64,000 bases of DNA. Source: Oscheius dolichura (Eukaryota > Nematoda > Chromadorea > Rhabditida > Rhabditidae). Both the position numbers and the translations under genes were made by a program. The stretch covers positions 8,108,001-8,172,000 of the forward strand of contig OW051494.1 of assembly GCA_932521035.1 (NCBI GenBank), written 5' to 3'. Under the pieces are notes generated by a model. The model ran no database searches and was not told the origin of the DNA. It was given only the letters and a program-made list of their open reading frames with translations. Below are positions 11,476 to 23,247 of this stretch, piece by piece (positions within the stretch are counted from its first letter, which is position 1; each line of letters opens with the position of its first letter).

Positions 11476-12228
11476 AGCTAAATGCCATTTTTAAATAAAA
11501 GGGCCTTGGTGTAGTGTGAATGACAAAGAACAGTAACTCTGGTAAAGTGGAATAAGATGTAGGTCACAGCATTTAAAAATGGGCATTGCCTAGGAATGCC
11601 TAATTAATAGGAACAGTTACTCCCTTCTGAGACCGCAACAACTTTACACATTTTCTCGTGATTCACTTTGACACACTGCGTTTGCCAGCATTGCCATCAA
11701 TTAATCGTGGGGTCCTTGAACACAACGCAGGCGACTTATGGTCTCCGATTGGTATACCACCATGTGCAGAACAGTAGGATTTGAAAGACAATATCTACGC
11801 AAATGGGAGGATTGTCGAGTTCTACTGTAACCGGATTATTACGTCAAATTATTATTCCGTAATTATTTCCCGTTGAATTATCTCCGGCCAAAATTAGACA
11901 CTGGACCACATTAAAAAATATCGTCGTTGTTTATCCAATTAATTTTCGTTCCAGGCTCCTAATCCCTTAAGCTGTATTATTTCAGGGTGTCTCCACCGAA
12001 GAAAACAGTGTGAACACATCTAATCGCGTTCTCGCCACCCGTCGACATATACGATCTTCTTTGATCGTACGATAAGCCACCAATAACATCACCAGATCCT
12101 TTCAAAATCCAATATGACCTACACCTTTTCAGGCAGTGTTTTTGAAAACAGCTTCGCGGTCTCATAATAACCCACAGGACTCAGTTTGACGTGTTGCGTC
12201 GTACAAAAACTGTTATCCCTTTGAGAAA
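11476..12228. other. Intergenic, nothing recognised
   Basis: Between the UGT start and the nuclear-receptor-like stub I find only short frames with no family resemblance and no clear repeat. The first 150 bases upstream of 11475 (minus strand) are the likely UGT promoter region. Confidence 0.4.
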
Positions 12229-12427
12229 ATGGCGAATCAGGAACTGCTGCTTCCATTTCAAGTTTGTGACAAACCGGGAGCCAGAAAGAGATACAATTGC
12301 TACGCGTGCAAGTGAGTCTCGTCCCTCTTCTTCCCTGACTGTCATTTCAGTGCTTGTCGAGTCTTCTTCTCTCGTTATTATTCTCCAAATCTAACACTGT
12401 GTTGTAAAAAAACACTGTTATACTAAA
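12229..12427 (+). pseudogene. Nuclear-hormone-receptor-like zinc finger stub
   Basis: A start at 12229 gives a short exon ending near 12310, then a 39-base GT-AG intron, then a second exon to TAA near 12427. The joined product is about 53 residues. It contains QVCDKPGARKRYNCYAC followed by ACRVFFSR, which resembles the first zinc finger and P-box helix of nuclear receptor DNA-binding domains (CxVC...C..C..FF.R). The usual first Cys is Phe here. There is no second finger and no ligand-binding domain, so a functional receptor is unlikely. It may be a fragment or an unrelated Cys-rich peptide. Confidence 0.35.
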
Positions 12428-12455
12428 AATTGCAAAAATGTTAGCTACAGTAAGA

Positions 12456-13692
12456 TCAGTACAAATTGCAATGTGTAATATAGAAGTTCAGTGAAGGAAC
12501 GGCAGAACTGCACGACTTGTCGTTTAAAGAAATGAAATGTACTTTGGCCAGATAAATGGGTGTGAAAATGAAAAAAATATTGGAAATGACAGCATTCCCC
12601 AAGGCAGCAATCCAAATAGCCCAAATGCACGGAGTTTTCAAGATTTCTAGATAAGGAACCTCGGTATCAACTATGAAAATGGACCATTCATTGCTATTAA
12701 AAAATAAGATTCGACACATTTTCGGTTTTCCTCTGGCAATTTTATTCGCCTCCAAATAACTGACACATGGATGATCCTCTGGCGTACTGCGGAAAACAAG
12801 GAAGTAGGCGATGAAAAGGGCACAGGAAACACCACCATGGACATAGAAAATGGATGGCCAGCTAATGTTATTGTTTGGACGGTTGAAATGAAGGACAGTA
12901 CCCTAGAGAGTCGCACAGGACACCACCGACATCATTGAAAAAGATTGGAGCAATTTGGACATAGGACACCAGAATTGAGACAAACAGACCGCTCTAAAAG
13001 GGAAATATTCTCTTTTCTTCTTTTGCCACTCCCATGCTTTAAATAAAAACTACCGTAGCTGTTTATGATAGACCCATTTCGCTGCAAAAGCACCAATAAT
13101 TGGGAAGATGGCAGCGTAGGCGACTCCTTGCAATGCTCGGCAGACTAACAACCACGCAAATTCCTTCTAAAAACAAGAGTTTCCCTTTTCTGCCGTACTC
13201 TTTACTCGACTTACGTTAATAGCTGGAGGAAGGCCTGCTGTAGCGACAGAGGTTAACAGTCCTAGAAGGGTGAAAACAATCCGACTACCGAATCAATTGA
13301 CAAAATAGACTATCGGAAAGTTACCAGCCAGTGCCCCAGCTGCCATTGCAGCAATAGAATAGGTCGTTAAATGTCTTCTAGCGTATGAAAGATCTCTTAC
13401 TTTGTGATAGGGTGAGTTTACTGGAGTTACTGACAGCGGCTTCATTATTTATACAGACAGTAACCAGATTAAAACTGAGAATGTTAGTCCTGAACAGTTC
13501 GCTTTTACATTTTATGGAAGGACCGTAAATAGAAAGGACAGTGTACACAGATGAGAGCGACGGCAGTTCTGACCAGTTTATGCGGGAGGTGATCAGTAAT
13601 GTAGCCGGCCGGAGATCACAACCAATAGTTTTCATAGGGGGAGGTGTGGTGACACTGTACCTTTCGCACACCCATCCATGAGAATGAGGCAA
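12456..13692 (-). pseudogene. SLC17/VGLUT-type major facilitator transporter, nonsense and C-terminally truncated
   Basis: Exons on the minus strand at about 13692-13215 (borders uncertain), 13166-13054, 12993-12902, 12861-12718 and 12670-12456 read in order as the N-terminal seven helices of an anion/sialin-like transporter. Recognisable pieces are AAGALAGNFPIVYFVN, RALQGVAYAAIFPIIGAF, SYVQIAPIF, GWPSIFYVHGG, STPEDHPC and ILKTPCIWAIW. The family segment VN-R-FGSR has TGA at 13293-13295 in place of the basic residue, consistent with CGA to TGA. The frame ends shortly after the seventh helix (SLND...AVPSL), so about five helices are missing. The family exchanges organic anions across membranes. 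Its start is divergent from the kinase gene two bases away, so both would share one promoter. Confidence 0.7.
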
Positions 13693-13693
13693 T

Positions 13694-16600
13694 ATGTTGC
13701 CGGCTCTTCTGCTGCTATTTTTCCTTTCGTCAACCGCATCAGAGTTATACAGTAAGAAGTAAATCTTCTAACCAATTTGTACTGCCACTCTTTCAGAATG
13801 TAAGGACGACACCTACGTTCTGAATTCGACTAATCCCACTTTTTTCCTGAATAACACACAAATTGCCGGCAGTCAGGAGTGCACATGGAACGTGAGTCAT
13901 TCTGTTTTAATTGGATCTATCTAGTCTAACGAAAGGGTGCTTCTTTGGCTATTTGTGGCTTCACACAACGAGACCTACGCTATTCAATAAAACATAGAAA
14001 AATAGTGGTTTCCGTTCTCATCTTCTTTTGTAACTGTTTCCATTTCTCCAAAAGGTGTCGGTGGGGGCACGCCATTTTGTTTAACATGTAAATTTGGGAG
14101 AAAACTGGTGACACTGTAAACAATGTTTGGAAAAGAGTGGAAAATGTTCACAAATCTTTTTACTGTTCCTGAAAGCCGTCAAGATGTCTTCTTGTTAGAA
14201 GGAAAACTAATACTATTGCAGTTCACATTCTCTTCGTCCTACGTGGCTGAAATCAGCATCAACGGTTCGTCATTGGCAACAAAGGACGACTATGTTGCAA
14301 TCTTCGCCCTTGAAGAATGGAGCCAGTTTTTTACGTAGAGAGAGAGCTCTTATTATTTCCTACATTCTTCAGGTTTAATGGGGGAATTGACGGTAGCACT
14401 AATGGTTCCCTCCATGCCATATGGCCTTCGATCTATTTCCTCTTATACATCTCGTCCGACAATGATACAACCATGATTCTAACCGTAAATATTTCTCTCA
14501 AGACATGTACGAATCTGATGGAAGAAAGATAATGTCATATTTAGTGGCCGACAAACCGAGGAAACATCTTTTGACGGCGGTTAATCAGCAGCCACATTTT
14601 GTACAATTCGCAGATTGGAAGGAGGACACCGTCATCACGGCTCAAGCTGATAACAGTGGACAAGTAAGACGACAAATTATGAGACAGAAAACATATTCAG
14701 CTATTCCTCTCAGTGGTCGCCCATTTCCTTGAGCCCATACTGTTTTCAAAGGTGTTTGTCTTCGCTGGATCTATCGACAATCTTCAGCTACTTGGAACGT
14801 AGGTTTATTTCTCTCCAACTGTTGAATTTATCTCTTCAGGCTGGCTTCAATCACAGCGCCCTATACTCGGCTGTTTGGCTCCTTCATTTCTAAAACAGAT
14901 ACTTTAACATTTTATTGTGCTCTGGGCTGTGACGTGAATGCCACGTTGGTAATCAATGATTACGAAAGTCGGCATTTTATGTAAACGGATAAATTTATCC
15001 CTAGATGTCGAAAGTTTGATATTCATTGATACGATCTGGTCTCCATACAACCGTGCAGGTCAAAATTATCACGAATCCTACTTGATGGACGCTTCACAGG
15101 GACCGGTGGCATTGACAGTACTCAATGAGGCCGACGGGTCCAATGCTATTTATTTGGAAAAAGTTGAATACGCGGTAATTTAGCGAATATGTTTCCTCTC
15201 TCTTTGTTCTTTTTTTTTCTTGCTCCGGTATAGAGATAATTTCCAGAAATGTACTCGCTGCCTGAATAACACGTCGCCCGTCAAGGTGCTGGTCGGTGGA
15301 ATGATTCAAGATTACGACACGCTGGGAACTCTGCTAGGAGAATATAAAGACTGGCACGATGACAATTCTTATCCCCAGTTTCTTCCTGGAATGGCAAGAA
15401 CGTTTGTCCTTGAAGAGGGACAGGCATATGTTCACTACATCTCAGCTGTTGCCAATAGTAAGCAAGGCAACTCAAACAATTAATTGTTGAAAATGAAGCG
15501 AAAGAGACGGAGGCAGCTAATGGACGAAAGGGATTCGTGATGAGCAACAACTACCCTTTTATGAGTCAGGACCAGAATTCGCAGGAATTTGTTTTACATA
15601 GCGGTGAAAAGGAGCCTTTCTACTTTTAATATCCAGTTTTTGCTTTCAGTGGACGGGAAGGTGTTCACATTCGAGTACACCATTCAACAACAGAATGCCA
15701 ACTCTGATGCTTATCTCAATTTCTCGGTGACAAATCAGACAGGAGCAAAGCATTTCACGTAAGACTTAAAGGAACAGTCTCGCACTTGGTCCAGCGTGGT
15801 CCGGGGATCGCGCGCGCAGTCTGAATTCGGCGTTTTGATCGAGTTTTTTAAACATTATTTTCATTTTTCGTTTGAAAGATATCATTGCAACACTTCAAAA
15901 TCATCGTTTAAGTGCTTGGAAATGATCAGCATAAAGAAATAATAACAGAAGAATCGTGAAACGAACAGAAACGTTCCAATTCGTAATTAATACAAATTCT
16001 TCGGCGACAGCCATCCTCCTGGCTTTAGAACTATTGTTTTTGCTTCCGCTACATCTTATGGGTTGAACGGTATAGAAAACTCAGCGAAAATAAGCTGAAA
16101 TGATATAAAAATAGAAAAAAACGTCAAAAAAAGGTGTTTTCGAATCTAAATATTCAAACTGCGCGCGATCCCCGGACCACGCTGGACCAAGTGCGAGACT
16201 GTCCCTTTAAAGTAATAGAAACCAACTATTATTTAAAAATTTCAGTGTGGCCCTTTATAACGTTACAGCTCCAGTAATTTCGAATTTAACCGCATTGGAG
16301 ATGAGAATGTCGATCGTCGGAGGAAATGAAAACTCCACAGGAACCTACATTCCTTACAGAATTATCAGCACTGCTAACTTTTCGTGTACTCGAATTCATA
16401 TTAGGAAATACGTTCCTTTTTTTAGCTGACATGGCAGAAACGGCAATTGGAACAACTTCATCAGCGCCGGTGACTGGTAGTGTTCGCTTCGGATCGTAGT
16501 TACCAATTTAGAGGTGCTAATTTTCTTGTTGCTTGTCCTGTGTCTGACTGTTACCATTACGGGGGCCATATTTTTCGTCCGCTATCATCTGAGAAGAGGA

Positions 16601-17955
16601 AGACTTCGAACATTCTGGGTTACTGTATCGGGAATTTTACCCATAAAAATGTAAGAAAACTACTTTTTTTTTAAAATCATACTCCCTATCCTAGAAAAAT
16701 AGACGAATGGGAGTTGGGAGATAAGCAATTAGAAGTCTTCGAGGACAAGGAGCTCGGCCAGGGAGCATTTGCTATAGTTTATCAGGGAAAATTGACGGGC
16801 AGCAGGCCGGCGGACAGGATCAAGCCATCATCGTTGAGAATAGCTGAGCGGGAGAGCCAGGCGGGTAACAGTTCGATTACAATATCTAATACTTTACAGG
16901 TGGCTGTAAAGCGACTGCCACCTAAAGCCGATATTCAAGCAAGAATAGATTTCTTGAATGAGGTCAACTTTATGAAGAAACTGGGCTTCCATCCGCATAT
17001 TCTCGGGTAGGTGGATGTTCTTGCTTCTCTATAATTTCTTGTACAGAATGATTGGGTGTATCACGGCTTCCGGTTTGCCTCTGATTGTCCTGGACTACTG
17101 TGAAAATGGGGATCTGCTCTCTTGGGTCAGGAAACACAAATACTCGATCGATGAGCTACAACCAAGACGATTGATCTCTATCGCCTGGCAGATTAGCGAC
17201 GGCTTGGTCCATTACCTCTCATAGGGAAACATGTCAGCTTTCAGTGTTACCTGAAGTCTGTCAATATTCTTCACCGAGACCTGGCAGCTAGGAATATCCT
17301 GCTGACCAAGGAAATAGTTGCCAAGGTCAGCTCCTTCCCTCGAGATAGAGAGTTATCGTTTCAGATTTCTGACTTTGGTCTTTCCCGTGAGCCGGAAGTC
17401 GCTGATGATTCAGCCACTTACATGCCACGGTTTTATGTATCTCGTGGTGGTCGTCTGCCTATAAAATGGATGGCTCCCGAATCATTACGCGATTTTCATT
17501 TCTCCTTCAAAACGGACGTCTGGTCCTATGGAGTACTTCTATGGGAAATGTTCACCTTTGGTGATGTTCCATTTGCTGCTGTTCAGGCTCCTGCTATGCT
17601 GGAAATTTTAGAAAATGGTGAACGTCTGCCACAGGGCTGTATTTCTGATCCGATGTGAGTTCTCGCTTCCCGTAGCGCACCGGCCAGAAAGTTCCTTTAT
17701 GAGTTTCAGAGGCTGGGGCATCTGTTTTTCGTACATTTTAGTCTTCCTAATTAATCTAACCATTTCAGTTACAAACTTATATCCAGCTGCTGGGAAGCGG
17801 AACCTGGAAAAAGAGCATCAGCCAAGGATATGAAGAACAGCTTGTATGAAATGGCGACGCTCGAAAATGACTACGGATATTTGATGGTCTCACCTGCTGT
17901 TGACTTTGATAATGAGAAAGACGGAAAAGAAGATGTGAAGGATTTTTCAATATGA
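13694..17955 (+). CDS. Receptor tyrosine kinase, nematode KIN-16-like
   Basis: A single-pass receptor with a cytoplasmic tyrosine kinase. Exon 1 (13694-13751) encodes a signal peptide (LPALLLLFFLSS). Exon 2 (13797-13891) and many small exons up to about 16450 form a glycosylated extracellular part with ECTWN-like segments, resembling CUB-like ectodomains. A membrane helix (LIFLLLVLCLTVTITGAIFF) is near 16510-16580. The kinase begins with WELGDKQLEVFEDKELG and shows GQGAFA (glycine loop), VAVKRL (ATP Lys), HRDLAARN (catalytic loop), SDFGLSR (metal site) and WMAPES. The C-lobe ends with CWEAEPGKRASAKD, and a tail with YGYLM could be phosphorylated. The intron before CYLKSVN removes an apparent stop near 17222. 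All key catalytic residues are present. Extracellular exon borders are only partly solved. Confidence 0.8.
15766..16210. mobile_element. MITE inside a receptor kinase intron
   Basis: Terminal inverted repeats of about 45 bases, TTAAAGGAACAGTCTCGC at 15766 and the complement ending GTCCCTTTAA at 16210, including a GATCGCGCGC or GCGCGCGATC core. The element lies wholly within the intron between about 15759 and 16244, in the extracellular part of the kinase gene, so it is spliced out. There is no coding frame. The termini match the TTAAAGGGAC family seen at 5690 and 40789, with a different interior. Confidence 0.85.
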
Positions 17956-19696
17956 AACAGCGCTCTGTGTTTTAGATCTTCCAATTTTTTCGGGAATAAA
18001 TACTCTTTGGAATACTTTCGTCTACCTATGTTGTTGTAGGCTTTTCGGTTTCTTTTCATTTTGTTAATCATGTGCGGCAAGGAGTAATAAGCAAGAGTTC
18101 GGCTCGTTTCGGATTGTGACAGTGGGCGGTTAAATAATCGCAGTTCGATATAAGCAGGCGAAAAAAGATGTCAACTCTCCATTAGTTTAAATGGAGGGTA
18201 GCGCAGGTTTTGAAGTTCGCGTTCGCCCGATCCCTGCTAATAGAGGAAATACGGTATTTTTTATATGTTACTAGGTTACTTATTTAAATTTGTATTGTTT
18301 GAACTAGAGGGGTGCGTGGAACTCCTTCAGTATGGCAAAAAATATATCTAATACTCATGAAATTTCAAAGATATCAACGAGAGTTGCAGAATATGTGGCT
18401 GAAGCCTATTAGAAAGGGGATTTGGCAACCAAAACTAATTAAAATCGAAAACTTTATTTTTGACAACAATTACTACATTTTTTCCTTTTCTTCTGCGGGT
18501 TACTGTAACTAAAACAAGCTCATATTTATCATGTAGTTAATGAGGAAGGGGACGCTCAAATGACTGTGGAAGTTTGTTCCGGGCCCGTCTACTTCCCTAT
18601 CCCCGATAAGCGTTCTTGGATCATGAAAAGATTAACGGAACAAAGTTTGCAGAAGAAAAAGAGGCAGCTTCCGTCTGTTTGCCTGCGATCCAACTACACG
18701 GCAAAAACAAAGCCAGTTGAAATTGTGAAACTCATTTTTCGAGAGGACTCTACTCATTCGACGGGAACAAATATTTGAAGAGGAAATTTGGTGATAAAAC
18801 AACGGGAAAATGTCTAGTGTGCTCGGAAGGAAAGAGATCACGTCGATTTTCGGAGAGAGAAGAGAAAATCAGGGGGCCGGACAAAAAAGAGGAGAAATCT
18901 TTGAAAATATCGAAGAAGAGACAGAAAGATTACTGTAGCTTATTGGAGAAGGGATCTGCCAACCGAAATTAATGTAACCGGAACTTTATTTTTGACAACA
19001 ATTACTACATGTTTTCCTTTTCTTCTGCCGGTTCCCGACGATAGTTCTATTTCGTTACAGTTTAAATCCGTGGAGTTCTATTGCATTACTCTAGGCTCTC
19101 TAGGGGTTACTGGAATTGGGATGTGGATTTCTTCGATTGATAGAGACCAGGAGATAATTTTTAATAGGTTATAAGATTAGAAAAACAAGTTACAATAAAC
19201 ACACACGTGGTGGACGAGCCAAGGTCAAATGAATTTCACAATTTGTTCCAAGTTTGCCTACCCCCTCCCCCCTATTTCCGGTAAACGTTGTTGGTTTAGA
19301 ACAAACTTTTCTGGAACAATGTTTGCAGAAGAAAAGGATGCAGCTTTCGAGAAATTCCGTTTGTTTTTTTTTCCTCGTGAAAACGGAAACAAAAAAAGTT
19401 CAAATTGCGAAACTCATTTGAGGGGCTCTTTGATTCATGGGCTTTCTGATACTATATTTTGTAAAAAAAAAGATGAAACTTCGTCAAAAGACTGATTGTA
19501 AGGAGGTTTTTGTTTAAAAACAAACTAGTCCTTTCAGTCGCACTTCCGCCTATTAGATAATTGGCAACAATAACCCTGTCAAGGTTTAAATCGCGCCGCC
19601 AGCCGAGAGCGACCCGACTGACTCTAATAAATCATTAGGAGGGTAAAACGATTGGAGTTTGAAAATATAGCAATGCTTATAAAATGAAAAAGAAAT
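17956..19696. repeat. Repeat-rich intergenic region with two diverged copies of a local duplication
   Basis: Two blocks recur. An AACTTTATTTTTGACAACA block occurs at about 18445 and 18978. A TTGTTCC... to ...TTTGCAGAAGAAAA block occurs at about 18571-18660 and 19243-19340. The spacings, about 535-670 bases, suggest a tandem duplication with later indels. Short frames in this stretch are Lys/Arg-rich and not shared between the copies, so I do not call genes. Confidence 0.55.
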
Positions 19697-20282
19697 TATA
19701 GTCTGTTTCCAATCTCGGGTTTTCCGGCTACGGGACCTTTTCCCAGTCCTTTAAATTATTCACGCTCGCGCTACGTTTTCTTTTCTGCTTCTTTTTCAAT
19801 TTTTCATGTTTTTATTGAGTATAAGATGTTTATTAGTTCGGTTATGGTTGTTAGAAAGAAGAAAAATTGGGTATTACACGGTAAGAGAAAAAAATTAACG
19901 AAAAAATCCATTTTCAGCTGGGAAATTCGGATTCTTCTTGGTTTTTCCTTTTCTTTTCCATTTCTTCTTGCTCTGATACGTTCGAATGCTATAGGCTCCA
20001 TCTTTAGTAATGCTCTACATGAGGAGCAGCAGTACATCCGTTAGGAAGGTGTATCAGGCGGCGAAGTATCAAGATGTGAACTAACCGTTAGCAAACCGAT
20101 CCTCCGAGAGTCCTTTGAGTATCATATAGCAGAAGCATGGGTAAAAATGTAAGAAAACAGCCAAAAAACCGTGTTAGAAGCAAAAAGTAAAACAAAAAAA
20201 AACGTAGCGCGGGCGTGAATTATTTAAAGGACTGGGAAAAGGTCCCGTAGCCGGAAAACCCGAGATTGGAAACGGACTATAT
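19697..20282. mobile_element. MITE with TATAGTCYGTTTCCAA termini
   Basis: About 65-base terminal inverted repeats: TATAGTCTGTTTCCAATCTC at 19697 and its near complement ending at 20282. They include GGCTACGGGACC and CCAGTCCTTTAAAT. Interior is AT-rich, non-coding. The outer TA at each end suits a Tc1/mariner-like target duplication. The same terminal pattern (YGTTTCCAA ... CTACGGGACC) recurs in shorter elements at 35998-36132 and 46266-46391. Confidence 0.85.
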
Positions 20283-20995
20283 TTACTGATGTATGGAATA
20301 GAGAACAAAAAGAAGATATTTTTATTTGAAGACGCGGTAGTTTCTTTCTCCGTAATGCGAACAATACAGTTTTTTTTTGAGGAAATCACAGGATTTCGAA
20401 GAAAAAATAGAAAAAAAAACTCTTTCAGTTATTATATTCGTGATCAGCGTGAAAACGGCATTGAATAATCGGTTCTACTGGAATATAGCCGGTCAATGGA
20501 TTTTCACTGAAATTTTCATTTTTTTTTTACGGATTTCTTCAATTTTGTGTTTTTTTTTTCATTTTTCTTTGCTGTTTATCTTTTTGAGCGGCACACACTC
20601 GAAAACTCGAGCTCACTTCGCTGCTGAACATACCACAAAAAACTACACATAAAAATTTCATAAAAAGAGTTTTCGGAGCGTAAATCATATTCGGCACCCC
20701 AGATTTTCACCTATTATGTCGTCTACTTTTCGTTCTGGAAATTCAAAGTTACGCACAAAAAACGTGGTAGGGTAGTCAATCTTAATGATTTTTCACGTAG
20801 AATTAGCCTATAGGCATTGGGAAAGAGACGCGCGGGAAAAATCTGACCTGAAGTATGTTAGCAGCAATACTTATTGCCCACCGTAATAAAATGGTATCCG
20901 GTTGGTAGCGATGAGAAATTAATCAGGTCGCTGCGGTAAGAATTGCCCAACACTGAACAATAATGCTCCCACCCTCGCGAGTTATTTCAAAAGGG
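20283..20995. other. Intergenic, nothing recognised
   Basis: T-rich and A-rich low-complexity sequence with short Phe- and Lys-rich frames that look like chance. No repeat shared with the rest of the window was noticed. Confidence 0.4.
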
Positions 20996-21013
20996 CGAAC
21001 CCTGTATAAATAG
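20996..21013 (+). promoter_or_regulatory. TATA box of the Ala/Pro/Val-rich protein gene
   Basis: TATAAATA at about 21004 lies 110 bases upstream of the ATG at 21114, in a comparatively GC-rich promoter. The spacing suits a transcription start near 21035 and a short leader. Confidence 0.5.
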
Positions 21014-21113
21014 TTCCCGTTCTGCCTTTTCTTAGAGCCCCGTCTAGACGCCTCTCCACAAGTGGGTAGCACCCTCTCCCTAGTTTTTCTATTTACATCT
21101 TGTAGGCAAATCT

Positions 21114-21859
21114 ATGGCTTCTAAAGCTATGACTCCTGTAGAATCAAAACCTGTTGTGGGTAAGTTGTTCTCTTTGTCATTACTTCATTAACTGTACCCA
21201 TTTTAGGCAAAGATAACTGCCAGCGAAAAGAGAGCGGCAGTCGTCGTGGAGAGTATCGTTTAGTCGAGTCGTGCCCTCATTTTGCAAAGGATTGGGAGAC
21301 TTACAAAAAAATGAAGACGCTCAAGGAATATAAAGCAGAAATGCAGTCGATTCCTGTGCTCAAGGACCAGCTGGATCTCCAGGAAGAAGTGACCGTAACC
21401 CGGAAGCAGAGCAACAAGAAGAAGCTGATCAACATCGACATCCAATTCGTGGATCACCGTCCGCCATGCGCTTATCGCAAATACCGCCAAAATTGCCGGC
21501 AGCTCGCCTCTCAACCCAGGGCCTCTCAACCTCAACCTAACAACATTGCCACTTTCTTCCCGGCCCTGTCGAAAGCCGTTGCTCCCGTGTCTCCTAAAGC
21601 CGCGACTTCGACAGCTGTGCCTCCTGCAGCCTCTAAAACCGTAGCTCCGAAGGCTGTGGCTCGTCAAGCTGTGGCTTCTTCAACTGTGGCCCCCAAAGTC
21701 GCGGCTTCTCCAATTGTGCCGTCGAATGCTGTTGCTCAACAAACGATGGTCACTAAAACAAATATTGCAAAAATTCTGGATCCTCATGGTTTTGCTCCTA
21801 CAATTGTATTTACAAAAAGGGCCATTTCTTCGGTTGTGGCTCCTACCACGGCATCTTAA
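21114..21859 (+). CDS. Ala/Pro/Val/Thr-rich low-complexity protein, unrecognised
   Basis: Two exons (21114-21159 and 21207-21859) joined by a GT-AG intron encode about 232 residues. The first 110 are mixed and charged, with KDNCQRKESG and KKLINIDIQF. The rest is built from short irregular repeats of the type (A/S)-x-x-V-A-P-K-A/VA. The frame stays Ala-rich past the TAA at 21857-21859 (AGTPATKAAAPA) up to a perfect GTGAGT donor near 21899, so the stop may be a recent nonsense change in a longer gene. Composition resembles the N-terminal part of the Gly-rich protein at 58439. No domain or cell location can be given. Confidence 0.55.
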
Positions 21860-22986
21860 GCTGGAACTCCTGCTACGAAAGCTGCTGCCCCCGCTGGTGA
21901 GTTTTCTCATTTCGTTTTCATTCGGGTCGATTGCCAAACGACTGTCTCGATTTTTAAAGGGGCTGTCAGGGAGCCATAATAGCGTTCACGGGCCCCGCAG
22001 CGACGTGAACGACCACTTTTGCGTTTTGCGAAAATATGCTTTATACAAAATGGTTAGTCACATGAAACTTGGGTCATTCGATACAGTTTTTGCGCTGATT
22101 CCGATGGTACTTTTGGTTCTTTCAAAAGTGCTAATTTCATTATTTGCCATTTTGTTCGTTTGCGTGCACTACAGTAATCCTCGTAGCTGCCTGGCAGTCC
22201 TTTAAGTTTGAACAACTCAAAATCAGGTGCTTTTTTCGTGCTGGGTCCCGCAGTTGAAAGGCCATCAGTTGGGCACGAACTATTTTAACCAGAGCTAGTT
22301 TTTAGGTAAAGTCAACCGATCAACAAAACATTGAAACAACTTATGTTCTACTTTTTATTTGGCTCAACCGCCACAGTTCGCGTCCTGTTTCTTGTTTTCT
22401 TTTCTATTTTCATTTTTTGTTTGTTTTCACAGCATTTCACTGGTCACGCATACGGTTAAATAAAAATATAAGAAATAATGTTAATTTGTTTATTTTACTC
22501 AGCCAGAGGATCATAGGAAAAATTATAGACATTAGAAATAATCGGAGCTATATGGACCAATTTGTCGTTCCGAAGAACCCAAAACGGGGTAGTGGTGTGG
22601 ACGAAACAGTCCACCAGACCCGATCTGCTTCATCTTCTCATCTTGTAGGCACTTCCTAAGGATTACGGCAGCATCGCCTTGTAACTCATTTTTCTCCTCA
22701 CTGTAACACTCTCAGCATCTGAAACTTGACTGACCGGATCGCCACACGATGCTCTTTCGAATGAGCCTACTCTCGAAGGCCAATTCGAAAAAACGATGTA
22801 ACATTTTTGAAACTTGGAGGCGCTCTTCCTCCTCACTACCTCACTGCCAAGCTCTGATATTTTACCCCACTACTCCCCAAGCTTAGCTCTACACAACGTA
22901 TGGGGTCTCCCTTCGGGAGGCAAAAAAAGGAGTCGCTCTACAGGGAAAACGATCTTTCCTAATCTGCAAAAGACCATAAAATTAGC
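21860..22986. other. Intergenic with one MITE-like end
   Basis: Near 21955 a sequence TTTAAAGGGGCTGTCAGGGA resembles one end of the 40789 element, but no partner end was found, so it is probably a relic. The rest up to the tRNA holds short unsupported frames. Confidence 0.4.
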
Positions 22987-23080
22987 GGCCGGATGGTCTA
23001 GTGGTATGATTCTCGTTTCGGGTTTCGCACAATTTAATCGGATTTACGAGAGGTCCCGGGTTCGAATCCCGGTTCGGCCC
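22987..23080 (+). tRNA. tRNA-Pro(CGG) with a 22-base intron
   Basis: Acceptor stem GGCCGGA pairs with TTCGGCC, followed by discriminator C. D-arm, T-arm (GGTTCGAATCC) and variable loop are canonical and match the two intronless tRNA-Pro genes at 44307 and 44578 almost base for base. The anticodon stem is CTCGT/ACGAG with loop TTCGGG, then extra bases, then T. The extra 22 bases sit one base after the anticodon CGG, the normal place for a nuclear tRNA intron. It decodes CCG proline codons. The G6-T67 pair in the acceptor stem is a wobble. Confidence 0.85.
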
Positions 23081-23247
23081 ATCTTTTGCTTTTTTTGACT
23101 TCATTTCCCCCATAAAACGCCCAGATTTCACGTGATTTTATGCTTCTGGATCCACTGGGCAAAGTGCGCCCGCACCCCGTAAACTATCGGCAGCTGCGCA
23201 ATAGGTCTTTGAACCTCTAGCCATTGGTTAATAATTGTTTTATAGTC

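Noticed and set aside
11977..12165. Minus-strand 62-codon frame upstream of the nuclear-receptor-like stub
   Set aside because: No recognisable motif, splice context or paralogue.
17210..17260. Apparent stop in the kinase domain after DGLVHYLS
   Set aside because: A GT-AG intron starting at GTCCATTACC removes the stop and restores CYLKSVNILHRDLAARN.
20377..20652. Phe-rich plus-strand frame
   Set aside because: Low-complexity T-rich DNA gives hydrophobic residues by chance; no start context or homologue.
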